Of a stretch of 64,000 nucleotides of DNA, positions 41,522 to 50,272 are shown piece after piece. Each line of letters starts with the position of its first letter. Position 1 is the first letter of the stretch. Below the pieces are notes generated by a model, which saw nothing but the letters and a program-made list of their open reading frames with translations, searched no databases and was not told where the DNA came from. This stretch comes from Chloroflexota bacterium. GTDB taxonomy: Bacteria > Chloroflexota > Dehalococcoidia > Lucifugimonadales > UBA3495. Both the position numbers and the translations under genes were made by a program. The DNA lies in assembly GCA_009840165.1 (NCBI GenBank), contig VXOG01000067.1, positions 62,406 to 126,405 on the forward strand. The letters are read 5' to 3'.

Positions 41522-42502
41522 TTATTCGGTCGCGGACGCCGTGCCGTCCGGGTTGATCTGCACCTTGACGATGGGCGCAACCACGTCATTGAAAATGACC
41601 GCAGCTTCAGAGGGTGGACCGCCTACGCGCTCCACCCAGCCCGGCACCACGTTCTCGATCGCCGATTGGCGCTGGGCCGCCTTCATTTCATCGGTGAACG
41701 GCACTTCGGTCATGCCCTGCTCCACGTTTTGCGCGATCGCGTTTGGTGCGAAGTGCTCGAAGAGCAATTGACGATTCAAATAGGCATGGCGCGCGCCTTC
41801 TTCCAGTACGATGTTCTGTAGGTCCGGGGGCATCGCATTCCAGCGGTCTGCGTTGACCGCGAACCAACTGTGCCCCACGGAGACTATTGGGCCCACCAGG
41901 TAGTCGGACACCTCGTACCAGCGCAGTCCGTGTCCGCAGGAACCGCAGGAAATCGCGCCGTCGATGACGCCGCGCTCAAGGGCGGTGTACACGTCTGCAA
42001 AGGCGATGAACTGCGGGTCGGTGCCCATGCCTGACAACAAGTCGCTGAGCACGGTGCTGTGGCTGCGAACTTTGAGGCCCTGAAGGTCGTCCAGGCCGTC
42101 AACCTGGGGCTTGGCGAATGTGTAGTTGTGCGCCGTCATCATGTAGGCAATCTGGACGCCCCCGTTCTCCAGGGTTACCTCCGCCATCTTGGGCTGGATG
42201 GCGTCAATCATGTCCAGCTGGTCTTGTTGGGTTGCGAACAGGCCCCACGGGTTGCTCATGTCCATAATGGGGAAGTCGCCGCCCACGTAGCCGGAATAAA
42301 TCTGCGCCGAGTCCAGCGTCCCGTCCTCAATCAATCGCAGCGAGTCAAGTCCGGCGATGCCAAGTTTGGGGAAGGACGAAATCTCAAAGACAACTTGTCC
42401 GTTGGTCCGACGCTTTACCCGTTCGACGAAGCCGATGTCTTCCGTCTCGGCGTAGGTGCCGATAGCGAGCCCGCAGTTCACCCCTCCGGACGCCATCATC
42501 AT
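41522..42502 (-). CDS. TRAP substrate-binding protein paralogue without signal peptide
   Basis: A 326-residue DctP-type protein. It shares the motifs IYSGYVGGDFPIMDM, SHSTVLSDLLSGMG, AFADVYTALERGVIDGAI and the C-terminal INPDGTAS with the gene just upstream. Translation from ATG 42502 overlaps that gene by four bases and begins inside the mature fold; no signal peptide or lipobox is encoded. It keeps Trp in the VNADRWNAM segment. If made alone it would stay in the cytoplasm. It may be a truncated tandem duplicate, or a second domain if a readthrough fusion forms. Confidence 0.8.
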   Translation of the reverse strand: MMMASGGVNCGLAIGTYAETEDIGFVERVKRRTNGQVVFEISSFPKLGIAGLDSLRLIEDGTLDSAQIYSGYVGGDFPIMDMSNPWGLFATQQDQLDMIDAIQPKMAEVTLENGGVQIAYMMTAHNYTFAKPQVDGLDDLQGLKVRSHSTVLSDLLSGMGTDPQFIAFADVYTALERGVIDGAISCGSCGHGLRWYEVSDYLVGPIVSVGHSWFAVNADRWNAMPPDLQNIVLEEGARHAYLNRQLLFEHFAPNAIAQNVEQGMTEVPFTDEMKAAQRQSAIENVVPGWVERVGGPPSEAAVIFNDVVAPIVKVQINPDGTASATE

Positions 42503-43689
42503 GGCCCGGTTTCGCTGGCGGTGCCGTCAGGGTTGATGGTCACGCCCACGATGGGGCCGACCTTGTCGTTGAAGATCTGGACGCCTTCGGAACTCGGGCC
42601 ACCGGCGCGACCCACCCAGTTGGGAATGATGGTCTCCAGAGCGGTTACCCGCATCTGAGCCTTCACGTCGTCCGGGAAGTCATGGTACTCCATTCCTTCC
42701 TCAACGTTCAGGTTGATTCCGTCCGGGTCCCACTCGGCTTTCAGCAGCCGGCGGTTCTCGGCGTCGAACTCCGCGCCAACTTCCTTCAGGATCGCCTGGT
42801 TGGCCGGGGAGATTTCGGCTCACTTTTCACCGTTGACCGTGACGTAGGTAACGCCAACGGAGCCGACGATAGGCCCGTACAGGTACTCGGTAACTTCGTA
42901 CCAGCGCTGGCCGTAGCCCGGGGTGCCGCCGGTGATTCCGGCGTCCAGAACGCCGCGCTCCAAAGCCGTGTACACGTCTGCAAAGGCGACGAACTGTCCC
43001 GCGGCACCGAGGCCGGCCAAGAGGTCGCCGAGGATGGTGCTGTGCTGCCGGATGTTCTTGCCTTCGTATGACGCCAGATCGGGCAGGGGCTCACGGCTGA
43101 AAACGTACTGGTTCGGATAGTAAGCCCGGAAGATCGGTTCGCCGCCCGTGGCGTCCCGCAGAATCCGGATCATGTCGTCTTCAATGGCGTCGGTCAGCGC
43201 CAGGTGGGCGTCGTTGCTGGGAGAAAGGCCCCACAGGTTGCCCACGTCGATTATTGGCAGGTCGCCGCCAACGTAACCGGAGTAGATCTCAGCGAATTCC
43301 AGCGTATTGTCGTTGACCAACCGTATAGTGTCGGGGCCGGCAAGTCCCAGCTCGGGGTAAGAGGAAATCTCGATAGTCACTTCACCGTTGGTGCGCTCGG
43401 CAACCCGGGGCGCGTAGAAGCTGTCGATCAATTCACAGGGCCGCAGGGTCCGGTTAATGCAAACCACCTGGAGCGTAATCGGTTCCTGGGTTGTTGCGGC
43501 TGGCGCCGCTGCGGTTGCCTGTTCGGTGGTAGTTTGCTCGGTAGTCTGGGGCGCTGCGGGTTCGGGTTCGCTGCCGCCTCCGCACGCGGCCAGGCCAACC
43601 ACCAGCATGGCCATGGCCGCAACCGCAACGACCAGGCGCCATGACCAAGCCCCGTGTCCCGCCGCCCGCAATTTGTTCACGTTCAACAT
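42499..43689 (-). pseudogene. dctP: TRAP substrate-binding lipoprotein interrupted by UGA at codon 290
   Basis: From ATG 43689 (GGAGGG upstream) the protein has a signal peptide with lipobox LAAC (Cys36), a Thr/Ala/Glu linker and the DctP fold (TNGEVTIEISSYPELGLAG, IYSGYVGGDLPIIDV, AFADVYTALERGVLDAG). A TGA at 42822-42820 stops it after VTVNGEK, but the same frame continues as AEISPANQAILKEVG to a normal C-terminus (INPDGTASETGP). The neighbouring paralogue has Trp at this point (VNADRW), so TGG to TGA is the simplest explanation. The truncated product would lack about 105 residues. Confidence 0.8.
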
Positions 43690-43841
43690 AAACCCTCCCT
43701 CAAGAGTGAATGTTTGCCCCCACAGGCCGGGAGAGGTTCTCTCCGAGGATCCCGCGACAGGGCGATTCGATTGGCGGCATACGCTAACAGCCGCCCCGCG
43801 CAGTGTCAACGATTTCGGCGGCGCTTACCGCCCGCGCCCTG

Positions 43842-43850
43842 TGCTATAAT
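43842..43850 (+). promoter_or_regulatory. Extended -10 promoter (TGcTATAAT)
   Basis: A perfect TGnTATAAT lies 88 bases before the TTG start of the CMD gene, in the divergent spacer opposite dctP. No good -35 is seen. Confidence 0.6.
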
Positions 43851-43938
43851 CGGCCTAGCCCGGCAGTCCACTTAACTGCCCCCATGGTTTACGCTGCAAC
43901 ACTCTGAAACGTCGGTCTTTCTGAGGAGGAACACTGCC

Positions 43939-44733
43939 TTGACTACTCTTAATGATCGCCTGCGCGCCGGTCAGGAAATGCGTGGGATGATGGCCGCAGG
44001 GGACAGCTCGCATTACGCGCTCCCCGGCGTTGATCAGTTGGCCCCAGACCTGAAGCGCATTATCGATGAAGCGTTGTTCGGGACCATTTGGACACGGCCG
44101 GGGCTTGACCTGAAGCAGCGTTGCGTCGCCACCATCTCGGCGTTGATGACCCAGGGTGAGCTCAACCTCCTTCGCCGGCACATTGTGCGGGCACTCAACG
44201 TTGGTTTGACTCCCAACCAGGTCGTTGAAATCTTTTTTCAGTCAACCTTTTATATCGGCGTGCCAGCCGTAGAGTCCGGCTTGCGGCTGACCAAGGACAT
44301 ATTCGAGGAACTCGGCATCGAATTCGAGCCGGCTCTGGAATACGACCCGAACCTGCACACCGACGAGCTGTTCGCTCTGGGCCAGGAAATGCACCGCCGG
44401 CACATGGGTTCCTTCACGGAGACCGGCATGGACTCCGACAGCCCTGAAGCTCAGTTGGAACGCATCATCGACGAGTACAACTGGGGAGCCATCTACAGCC
44501 GCTCATTGCTCGACGACAAGGAAAGGGCGATCATATCCCTCGCTGCCCTTACCAGCATGGGAGTCTATGACGCCCAGATGCGGAGACGGATCCGCGGAGC
44601 CGTCGGCGTAGGACTCACGTCCACGGAAATAATGGAGATTTTCATTCATCTATCAATGTATGGCGGGTACGTGAACGCGCGCACCTCCATGCGCATTGCC
44701 CGTTCCGTTTTCAATGAACTTGGCATCGACTAG
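43939..44733 (+). CDS. Carboxymuconolactone decarboxylase-family protein, two-domain
   Basis: A 264-residue protein with two CMD-like helical repeats (about 40-115 and 165-245); for example LKQRCVATISALMTQG and DKERAIISLAALTSMG, followed by NVGLTPNQVVEIFFQ and GVGLTSTEIMEIFIH. Neither repeat has the CxxC of AhpD peroxidases, so a decarboxylase-type or unknown activity is more likely. The TTG start follows GAGGAGG. It begins a five-gene operon. Confidence 0.88.
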   Translation: MTTLNDRLRAGQEMRGMMAAGDSSHYALPGVDQLAPDLKRIIDEALFGTIWTRPGLDLKQRCVATISALMTQGELNLLRRHIVRALNVGLTPNQVVEIFFQSTFYIGVPAVESGLRLTKDIFEELGIEFEPALEYDPNLHTDELFALGQEMHRRHMGSFTETGMDSDSPEAQLERIIDEYNWGAIYSRSLLDDKERAIISLAALTSMGVYDAQMRRRIRGAVGVGLTSTEIMEIFIHLSMYGGYVNARTSMRIARSVFNELGID

Positions 44734-44754
44734 CCCAGGACTTCGGTGGAACCC

Positions 44755-45549
44755 ATGAAACTGCGCCTCGACGACGGCTGCGAGCTGTTCTACACCATCG
44801 ACGACTTTACTGACCCGTGGACCCAGTCGGAAACCGTTGTCATGCAGCATGGCATGGCGAAAAACCACAAAATGTGGTTCGGCTGGGTGCCCATTATTGC
44901 CCGCCACTATCGTGTCATCCGGCTGGATATGCGTGGGATGGGCCAATCATCGGTCCCTGAACCTGGATACCCGTGGTCGGTTGACAACTTTGCCAAGGAT
45001 CTGGCCGAGTTTACTGGGAAATTAGGATTGGAGCGATTTCACCTCATCGGGGAGACGGTGGGGGGCAGCATAGCCATGCGCTATGCGACGGAGCATCAGG
45101 ACCGTTTGTTATCCCTCACAGCATGCACTTCTCCGACCAGCTTCAACGATGCGCATCATGCGGAGTCGGCGGTACAAATCCAGGAAGAAGGAATTGGCGC
45201 CTGGGTGGAAAGCAGCATCGGCCGCCGGTTGGACCCTCAAATAGTTGATCCGGCCTACACCCGCTGGTACGCAGAGCAGATGAAGGCTACCACGCCGCAC
45301 GTAGTAGCCGGCTTTCAGGCTCAGGCATCAGGTGACCTGCGTCCCCTCCTTAGAGAAGTTCAAACGCCGACGCTGATCATCGCCGCCGCTTCCCTGCGGG
45401 AAGAAGTGCTTGGAGACTTTCGCGGCGCTGCCGATGTTTTTCCCAACGGGCGGGCCGTTGTGTTCCCCGGCGTTTCAGGGTTTGTCCAGCATATCCTCCC
45501 AGTTCCGTGCGCGCGGGTCTGGCTGGACTTTGCCCACAGTCTTGCCTAG
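44755..45549 (+). CDS. Alpha/beta-hydrolase-fold protein with altered catalytic residues
   Basis: A 264-residue alpha/beta hydrolase related to enol-lactonases (PcaD-like): QHGMAKNHKMW oxyanion region (31-41), RLDMRGMGQSS (56-66). The nucleophile elbow reads G99-E-T101-V-G103, so the usual Ser is Thr. The strand that normally ends in the catalytic Asp reads PTLIIAAAS with no acid. His246 remains. CMD plus enol-lactonase is the order in beta-ketoadipate pathways, which suggests descent from such a pair. GTG 44746 is an alternative start. Confidence 0.82.
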   Translation: MKLRLDDGCELFYTIDDFTDPWTQSETVVMQHGMAKNHKMWFGWVPIIARHYRVIRLDMRGMGQSSVPEPGYPWSVDNFAKDLAEFTGKLGLERFHLIGETVGGSIAMRYATEHQDRLLSLTACTSPTSFNDAHHAESAVQIQEEGIGAWVESSIGRRLDPQIVDPAYTRWYAEQMKATTPHVVAGFQAQASGDLRPLLREVQTPTLIIAAASLREEVLGDFRGAADVFPNGRAVVFPGVSGFVQHILPVPCARVWLDFAHSLA

Positions 45550-45563
45550 GTGTCCTACTCCCA

Positions 45564-46277
45564 ATGGCCGATCGTGCCGGCGCCGAATCCGGCGACATCG
45601 CGGGTGGGGAACCTACGGAGGATCAACAGACGACACGCACTCATCACAACGTCGGGGTTCATACCCGGCTGGGTCCCGGCGTCAACGGTTTTCTGAACCG
45701 GCTCCTGTCCCGGGGCGAGCTTCAGGTGCTGCCCCGACGATTGAGTCGAAAGTATCACCTTCCGCTATTCTTCTCCGTTTACAACGTTCAGTTCTTCCGC
45801 CTGCGCGGCAGGTATCTCCTGCAAGCCGCTTTGGCTGCGTTGGTCATGCTGGGCGTCCTGCTCCTGGTAGATTCTATCGCCGATGCAGTGTTGGCCGCTG
45901 GTTTGGGTTCCAGTGTCGTGATCGTCTTCGTACACCCCAATTCCAGTAGCGCCGCCATTCGCCATCTGGTTGGCGGGCATGTTCTCGGACTGGCCGTCGG
46001 TGCCCTGGCATCGTTTATACTATTCCACGCCGGTTGGGTGCCTGTCACTGATGGCACGTACCATTGGGTTGCTATGGTGGCCGCGGCAATCACGCTGGGG
46101 GTGGTTATCCTGCTGATGTCAGCGACTGACACCGAACACCCGCCGGCCGCCGCTACCGGTCTTGGGTTTGCCCTTCAGAGTCTCGAATATACGCTTGTGT
46201 TGCTGTTTGTCGCCGCCGTATTGATGCTAGCCGCCAGTAAAGTGATCTTCCGTCGCGCCCTGCGCGATCTCGACTGA
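45564..46277 (+). CDS. HPP-family integral membrane protein
   Basis: A 237-residue protein. After a soluble N-terminus of about 80 residues come four to five membrane helices with two hallmark segments, GSSVVIVFVHPNSSSA (115-130, His-Pro) and DTEHPPAAATGLGFAL (189-204, His-Pro-Pro). HPP proteins have been linked to nitrite transport in plastids and are otherwise undefined in bacteria. The family normally has no long N-terminus, and this one holds a His/Arg-rich stretch. ATG 45564 is preferred because an earlier GTG overlaps the previous gene. Confidence 0.85.
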   Translation: MADRAGAESGDIAGGEPTEDQQTTRTHHNVGVHTRLGPGVNGFLNRLLSRGELQVLPRRLSRKYHLPLFFSVYNVQFFRLRGRYLLQAALAALVMLGVLLLVDSIADAVLAAGLGSSVVIVFVHPNSSSAAIRHLVGGHVLGLAVGALASFILFHAGWVPVTDGTYHWVAMVAAAITLGVVILLMSATDTEHPPAAATGLGFALQSLEYTLVLLFVAAVLMLAASKVIFRRALRDLD

Positions 46278-46300
46278 CCATATAGATTAGGAGCGCCGCA

Positions 46301-47713
46301 ATGCCTGATTCGCTGTCGCGCCAGTTGGCCCGCTGGGTCGTCAACCTGGCTCCGCGAGACGTCCCTCCAGTAGTGATTGACAAGATGCAGACGTCGCTTC
46401 TGCACGCAACAGTGGTTGCCATCATCGGCGCAAAGACCCATCACGGGAAAGCGGCGGTGGATCTGGCGTTGAGCGAAGAATCTTCGACGGAGGGGGCGAC
46501 GATACTGGTCAACGGCGGCGGCGCCACGCGGTGCGGCGCCGCGTTTGCCAACAGCAAGTTGATGCACGCCACCAATCAGGCGGACTCCTACCGAATGCTT
46601 ACTCATCCCGGTCCCTGCGTGATCCCGGCGTCCCTGGCCTCGGCCCAGTTGGGAGGCGCCACCGGGGCGGAGCTGATTACCGCCATGGCCGCCGGCTATG
46701 AAGTGGAATCGCGAATTGCCGGAGATTTTATCGCATCCACCCAGGCCAGAGGTTTCAGATCCAGTCCGATTTTCGGCACACTCGGGGCGGCGGTCGCTAC
46801 CGGCAAGCTGCTGGGGTTGAACGAAGACCAGATGGTGACTGCGATTGCGTTGGCTTGCACCTTCACCGCTGGAACCAACGAGGGCCCAAGATCCGGCGGG
46901 CGCGAGATGATGTTCCATGAGCCTCAATCCACCCGCAGCGGAATCATGGCGGCTCTCCTGGCCCGTGAAGACGTACGCGGCTCAGAAGAGGCGCTTGAAG
47001 GGCCTGCCGGGTTCTATAACGCTTTCACCGGAAATAATCGCGGCGAGCTGTCGTACGTTTTCACCGGACCGAATCAAGTTTCCTTTGAACCCATTACCGA
47101 AGGGCTGGGCAGCCGCTGGGAACTGTTGCATACCGTGCTGAAAATGTATCCGACTGCCGGATACAATTGTCCCGTCATCGACCTGATGTCCGACATGCGC
47201 CGCGCCCACGATTTCAAGATTGATGACATCGACAAGATCACAGTGGACATGAACTGGTTGGAGACCCTGTACCCGTCGCCGGAATTTCCTAACCCCTCGC
47301 GCGGTCAGGCCATTGTGGGCAGCACCCACTATTTCACGGCTTATGTCGCTGTCAACGGTTCGTATCCTCCGTTGCGCACCCGCATTGATCCTGGCGAAGA
47401 CGAGCAGACTGCCACCGCCGAGAACCATGATGCGGTGTTGCGCCTCATGCACAAGGTGGAAACAGTCGGCCACCAGGATCGCCGGGCCTTTGCCCCCCGC
47501 ATCACTATCGAAATGGCGGGAGGAACCGCTTATCAGGGAGAATATCTTGGCACCGAGTTGGAATGGGACCTGAAAGAGGAAATCAACCGCCTGATCCCTC
47601 TGTTCCCACAAATCGACTGGCCGTATGCCAAGCTACAGGAAGTGGTTCGAGCCACCGGAAGTATCTGGGACGCCGCCGACGTTGGCGAATTGCTCGCTGC
47701 CGCTACTCCCTGA
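46301..47713 (+). CDS. MmgE/PrpD-family protein
   Basis: A 470-residue protein of the 2-methylcitrate dehydratase / iminodisuccinate epimerase / cis-aconitate decarboxylase superfamily. The all-helical domain contains ANSKLMHATNQADSYRMLTHPGPCVIPASLA, the typical histidine-rich active-site region, and GTLGAAVATGKLLGLNEDQMVTAIALA. The smaller C-terminal domain starts after KMYPTAGYNCPVIDL. The normal HA-x-DxDD motif is changed to HATNQADSY, so the substrate may differ. AGGAG precedes the ATG. Confidence 0.88.
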   Translation: MPDSLSRQLARWVVNLAPRDVPPVVIDKMQTSLLHATVVAIIGAKTHHGKAAVDLALSEESSTEGATILVNGGGATRCGAAFANSKLMHATNQADSYRMLTHPGPCVIPASLASAQLGGATGAELITAMAAGYEVESRIAGDFIASTQARGFRSSPIFGTLGAAVATGKLLGLNEDQMVTAIALACTFTAGTNEGPRSGGREMMFHEPQSTRSGIMAALLAREDVRGSEEALEGPAGFYNAFTGNNRGELSYVFTGPNQVSFEPITEGLGSRWELLHTVLKMYPTAGYNCPVIDLMSDMRRAHDFKIDDIDKITVDMNWLETLYPSPEFPNPSRGQAIVGSTHYFTAYVAVNGSYPPLRTRIDPGEDEQTATAENHDAVLRLMHKVETVGHQDRRAFAPRITIEMAGGTAYQGEYLGTELEWDLKEEINRLIPLFPQIDWPYAKLQEVVRATGSIWDAADVGELLAAATP

Positions 47714-47778
47714 CAGGCCCCTGTTCAGAGTTGTCTCTTAAGCGCATACAATATCCCACTAACCTCAGGAGTTAAGAA

Positions 47779-48573
47779 ATGCTTCCAGGATTGGAGGGCA
47801 AAGCCGCGTTGATCACGGGAGGGAGCAAGGGCATCGGCAAAGCGATCGCCTATGCTCTGGCCAGAGAGGGGTGCTCCGTCGCCATATGCGCTCGCGGCGA
47901 GGCAGATCTACGGGCCGCCGCGGCTGAAATTGCCGACGCCACCGGCGCTCAAGTAATCCCCATACGGGCTGATATGACGGTTCCGGAGGATATAGTCAAC
48001 CTCGTCCAAGAGACAGTTTCCGGTTTGGGCAAATTGGAAATACTGGTGAACAATGCGGTAAACAGCACCAGTGATCGAGCCAGCACCATCCCCGACGACG
48101 TGATTCTGAATCACATCACAACCAAAGTCATGGGGTATATCCGCTGTGCCCGGGAATCTGTGCCGCACATGATCGAAGCGGGTGGCGGACGCATCATCAA
48201 CATTGGTGGCATGGCAGCGCGAAACTCCAGCCCCACCAATCCAGGCTCAGGGGTCACCAATTCCGCCATGTCCAACTACTCGAAAGCTTTGTCGGACGAT
48301 GTGGCTGCCGATGGTATCCTGGTCAACTGCATCCACCCAGGCAGCACTCGTACCGAACGTTACATGGGGCTGGTCGAAGAACGCGCGGCGCGTAGCAACA
48401 TCACTCCCGAAGATGAGCTGGCCCAATCCGTCGCCGACATCCCCATTGGCAGGATGATCGAGCCCGAGGACGTCGCCAATCTGACGGCATTCCTGTGTTC
48501 GGACCTGGCCTCAGCCATAACGGGCCAAACCATCGCGGTCGATGGCGGAGGCGGCCGGGGAGTTCATTTCTAA
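47779..48573 (+). CDS. Short-chain dehydrogenase/reductase-fold protein lacking the Tyr/Lys pair
   Basis: A 264-residue SDR with an intact cofactor fold: TGGSKGIG (13-20), NNA (91-93), IHPGST (185-190) and a C-terminal GQTIAVDGGGGRGVHF. At the catalytic YxxxK site the sequence is SGVTNSAMSNYSKAL: aligned on the following helix, Lys becomes Asn161 and Tyr becomes Ser157. It may bind NAD(P) without classical dehydrogenase chemistry, or use other residues. It is the last gene of the CMD operon; AGGAG lies before the ATG. Confidence 0.88.
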   Translation: MLPGLEGKAALITGGSKGIGKAIAYALAREGCSVAICARGEADLRAAAAEIADATGAQVIPIRADMTVPEDIVNLVQETVSGLGKLEILVNNAVNSTSDRASTIPDDVILNHITTKVMGYIRCARESVPHMIEAGGGRIINIGGMAARNSSPTNPGSGVTNSAMSNYSKALSDDVAADGILVNCIHPGSTRTERYMGLVEERAARSNITPEDELAQSVADIPIGRMIEPEDVANLTAFLCSDLASAITGQTIAVDGGGGRGVHF

Positions 48574-48605
48574 AGGGTGTCCAAGAACTCCCTCTCTGCC
48601 GCTCG

Positions 48606-49142
48606 CTAGCCCAGCCCGGTTTCTCTCAACGCCTGGGCAAAATTCGGGTCGAGAACGTAGGCGTCGCTCACCTTGTCATAAGTCAAAGGCCGAGGCAAGT
48701 CCACGTCGCCACGCCTCCGCTTCAATCGGTTCAAGCTGTGGCCTTGGCTGGACAACGATCCCGAGAGCTCTCTCTGGGACAGTTGAAGCGTATGCATCAA
48801 TTGGGCGCGTTTCTGAGTGTGATTTGGAGACCGCGACACTCGGATCATCGCTTGTCTTGCGGTGTCGGAAAGGTTGCGCCAGAAGGTATGCACGTAGCTG
48901 GCGTTCCAAATCGGCCCCTGGGATTCTGCGTCAGATTCGGCGACGGCTTCCGCTGGATCTTCGGTTTCGTAGTGGGCCACAGCTTCCGGCCGGACATCAT
49001 CCAGCGCGGCTGTCTCCGAGGCAGGTTGCTCCAGGTCGCCGCGGCCGGCCATGCCCCGCAGAGTCCCGATCACCTCGTCAATATCGCCTTCTATGGTAAC
49101 CGTTACTTTAGTCAAAGTGGTACTCCGGTGCCTGGGCTTCAT
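48606..49142 (-). CDS. Hypothetical protein with C-terminal helix-turn-helix-like domain
   Basis: A 178-residue protein of unknown family. The N-terminus (VTVTIEGDIDEVIGTLRGM) looks like a short beta-alpha unit; residues 40-75 are an acidic linker. The C-terminal part (85-170) holds FWRNLSDTARQAMIRVSR, then LMHTLQLSQRELSGSLSSQGHSLNRLKRR (115-143), which fits a winged helix, ending in PRPLTYDKVSDAYVLDP. The arrangement suggests a DNA-binding regulator. It is convergent with the SDR gene. Confidence 0.65.
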   Translation of the reverse strand: MKPRHRSTTLTKVTVTIEGDIDEVIGTLRGMAGRGDLEQPASETAALDDVRPEAVAHYETEDPAEAVAESDAESQGPIWNASYVHTFWRNLSDTARQAMIRVSRSPNHTQKRAQLMHTLQLSQRELSGSLSSQGHSLNRLKRRRGDVDLPRPLTYDKVSDAYVLDPNFAQALRETGLG

Positions 49143-49210
49143 TGATTACTGGCTTATGCGTATCTCCATCACAGATAGAGCGCGTAAACACGATAACATA
49201 AATTCGTCAT

Positions 49211-50167
49211 TTACGGATGCAGGGCTGACAGCAGAGCCGGTTCCAGAACTGAGGGAGGGACATATTGCTCGAAACGCGCATCAATTGTTCCGTCGCTCCC
49301 CACCACAAAAGTCCAAGGCTCCGAGACCAGTCCCCATTCCCCCACCGCCGGCGCCAGTTGGCGCGCCGGGTTCGCCGGCTCAATAAGATGCGGATCCAGG
49401 TAAACTTCCACATGCACAAAATTGACCCGCCCCTGATATTCCCGGGCCAATTCCGAGATGTCGGAAATTTGAGGCCCGCAAGTTGCGGATACGCAGAACG
49501 CGGGCGTGGCGAAAGAAATCACGGTGGGCTTTCCCGATGCGACTGCTTCCGAGATTGACATTTGGTATAGCGCGGGGTCCGGTTCTGGACTGCTGCTGAT
49601 GGTGCGGAGATCCTTAACTGTGTCCGCAGTGGGGGTTTCCGAGGGAGGCGCGGGGTCGCCGATGAATGGCACACTATGCACGGGGGCTACCGACACTGCG
49701 GTCCCAATGGTCAAGGCTTTCTCCTCCAAATGGTCAAACGTGGCGTGAAGTTCCCAAATTCCGGGGCTTTCTCCTGTAGCAGTGCCGGCTTGGTCGAATT
49801 TCACCTGTGCTATGAAGACCCCCCGTCTGCCATCAGGCGGCCATCCCAAAAATTCCGCCGCTGTGCTGTGTCTAACCTGGCCGGTTGGAGCGTCCGGTTC
49901 GTAATAGACGGCACGCACTTCTACTGTCTCCGGGCGCACCGGCATGTAGTCCCGGTCCACCAGCCCAAATGACACGCGATTCTCTCCCACCGCCAGATCG
50001 CTGTTGGCCACCACCAGGCTGACCGGTGGCCCCCCTTGTGGTTGGGCCAGCGGGTCATCCGGCGAAACCGTCGCAGCGCATGACAGCGCTCCGAGACAAG
50101 CCACAATTCCCAGCAGTAGAGGCGCTGCCGGGTAGATCCGCCCGAACGATTTGATCAACTGTGACAT
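49211..50167 (-). CDS. Thioredoxin-fold lipoprotein with CX4C site
   Basis: A 318-residue exported protein. The signal peptide ends near Cys30 (LGALSC, an imperfect lipobox). Residues 45-160 form an Ig-like beta domain. The C-terminal domain (205-315) is thioredoxin-like: PTVISFATPAFCVSATCGPQISDIS, with Cys225 and Cys230 separated by four residues where thioredoxins have CxxC, and SEPWTFVVGSDGTIDARFE supplying the cis-Pro region. It could be a redox or copper-delivery protein of the cell surface. Confidence 0.8.
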   Translation of the reverse strand: MSQLIKSFGRIYPAAPLLLGIVACLGALSCAATVSPDDPLAQPQGGPPVSLVVANSDLAVGENRVSFGLVDRDYMPVRPETVEVRAVYYEPDAPTGQVRHSTAAEFLGWPPDGRRGVFIAQVKFDQAGTATGESPGIWELHATFDHLEEKALTIGTAVSVAPVHSVPFIGDPAPPSETPTADTVKDLRTISSSPEPDPALYQMSISEAVASGKPTVISFATPAFCVSATCGPQISDISELAREYQGRVNFVHVEVYLDPHLIEPANPARQLAPAVGEWGLVSEPWTFVVGSDGTIDARFEQYVPPSVLEPALLSALHP

Positions 50168-50272
50168 ATAGCGCAGCCCTCGGCGCGTTGGCTCGACGAG
50201 CGTGAGTATCCCCGCAGCCTATGGTCTATAATCATCATACACTCCCCACACAGAATTTCATGTGAGGCCAAA

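Noticed and set aside
42499-43689. A second selenoprotein at the TRAP UGA
   Set aside because: The aligned paralogue has Trp, there is no Cys nearby to pair with Sec, and DctP proteins do not use Sec.
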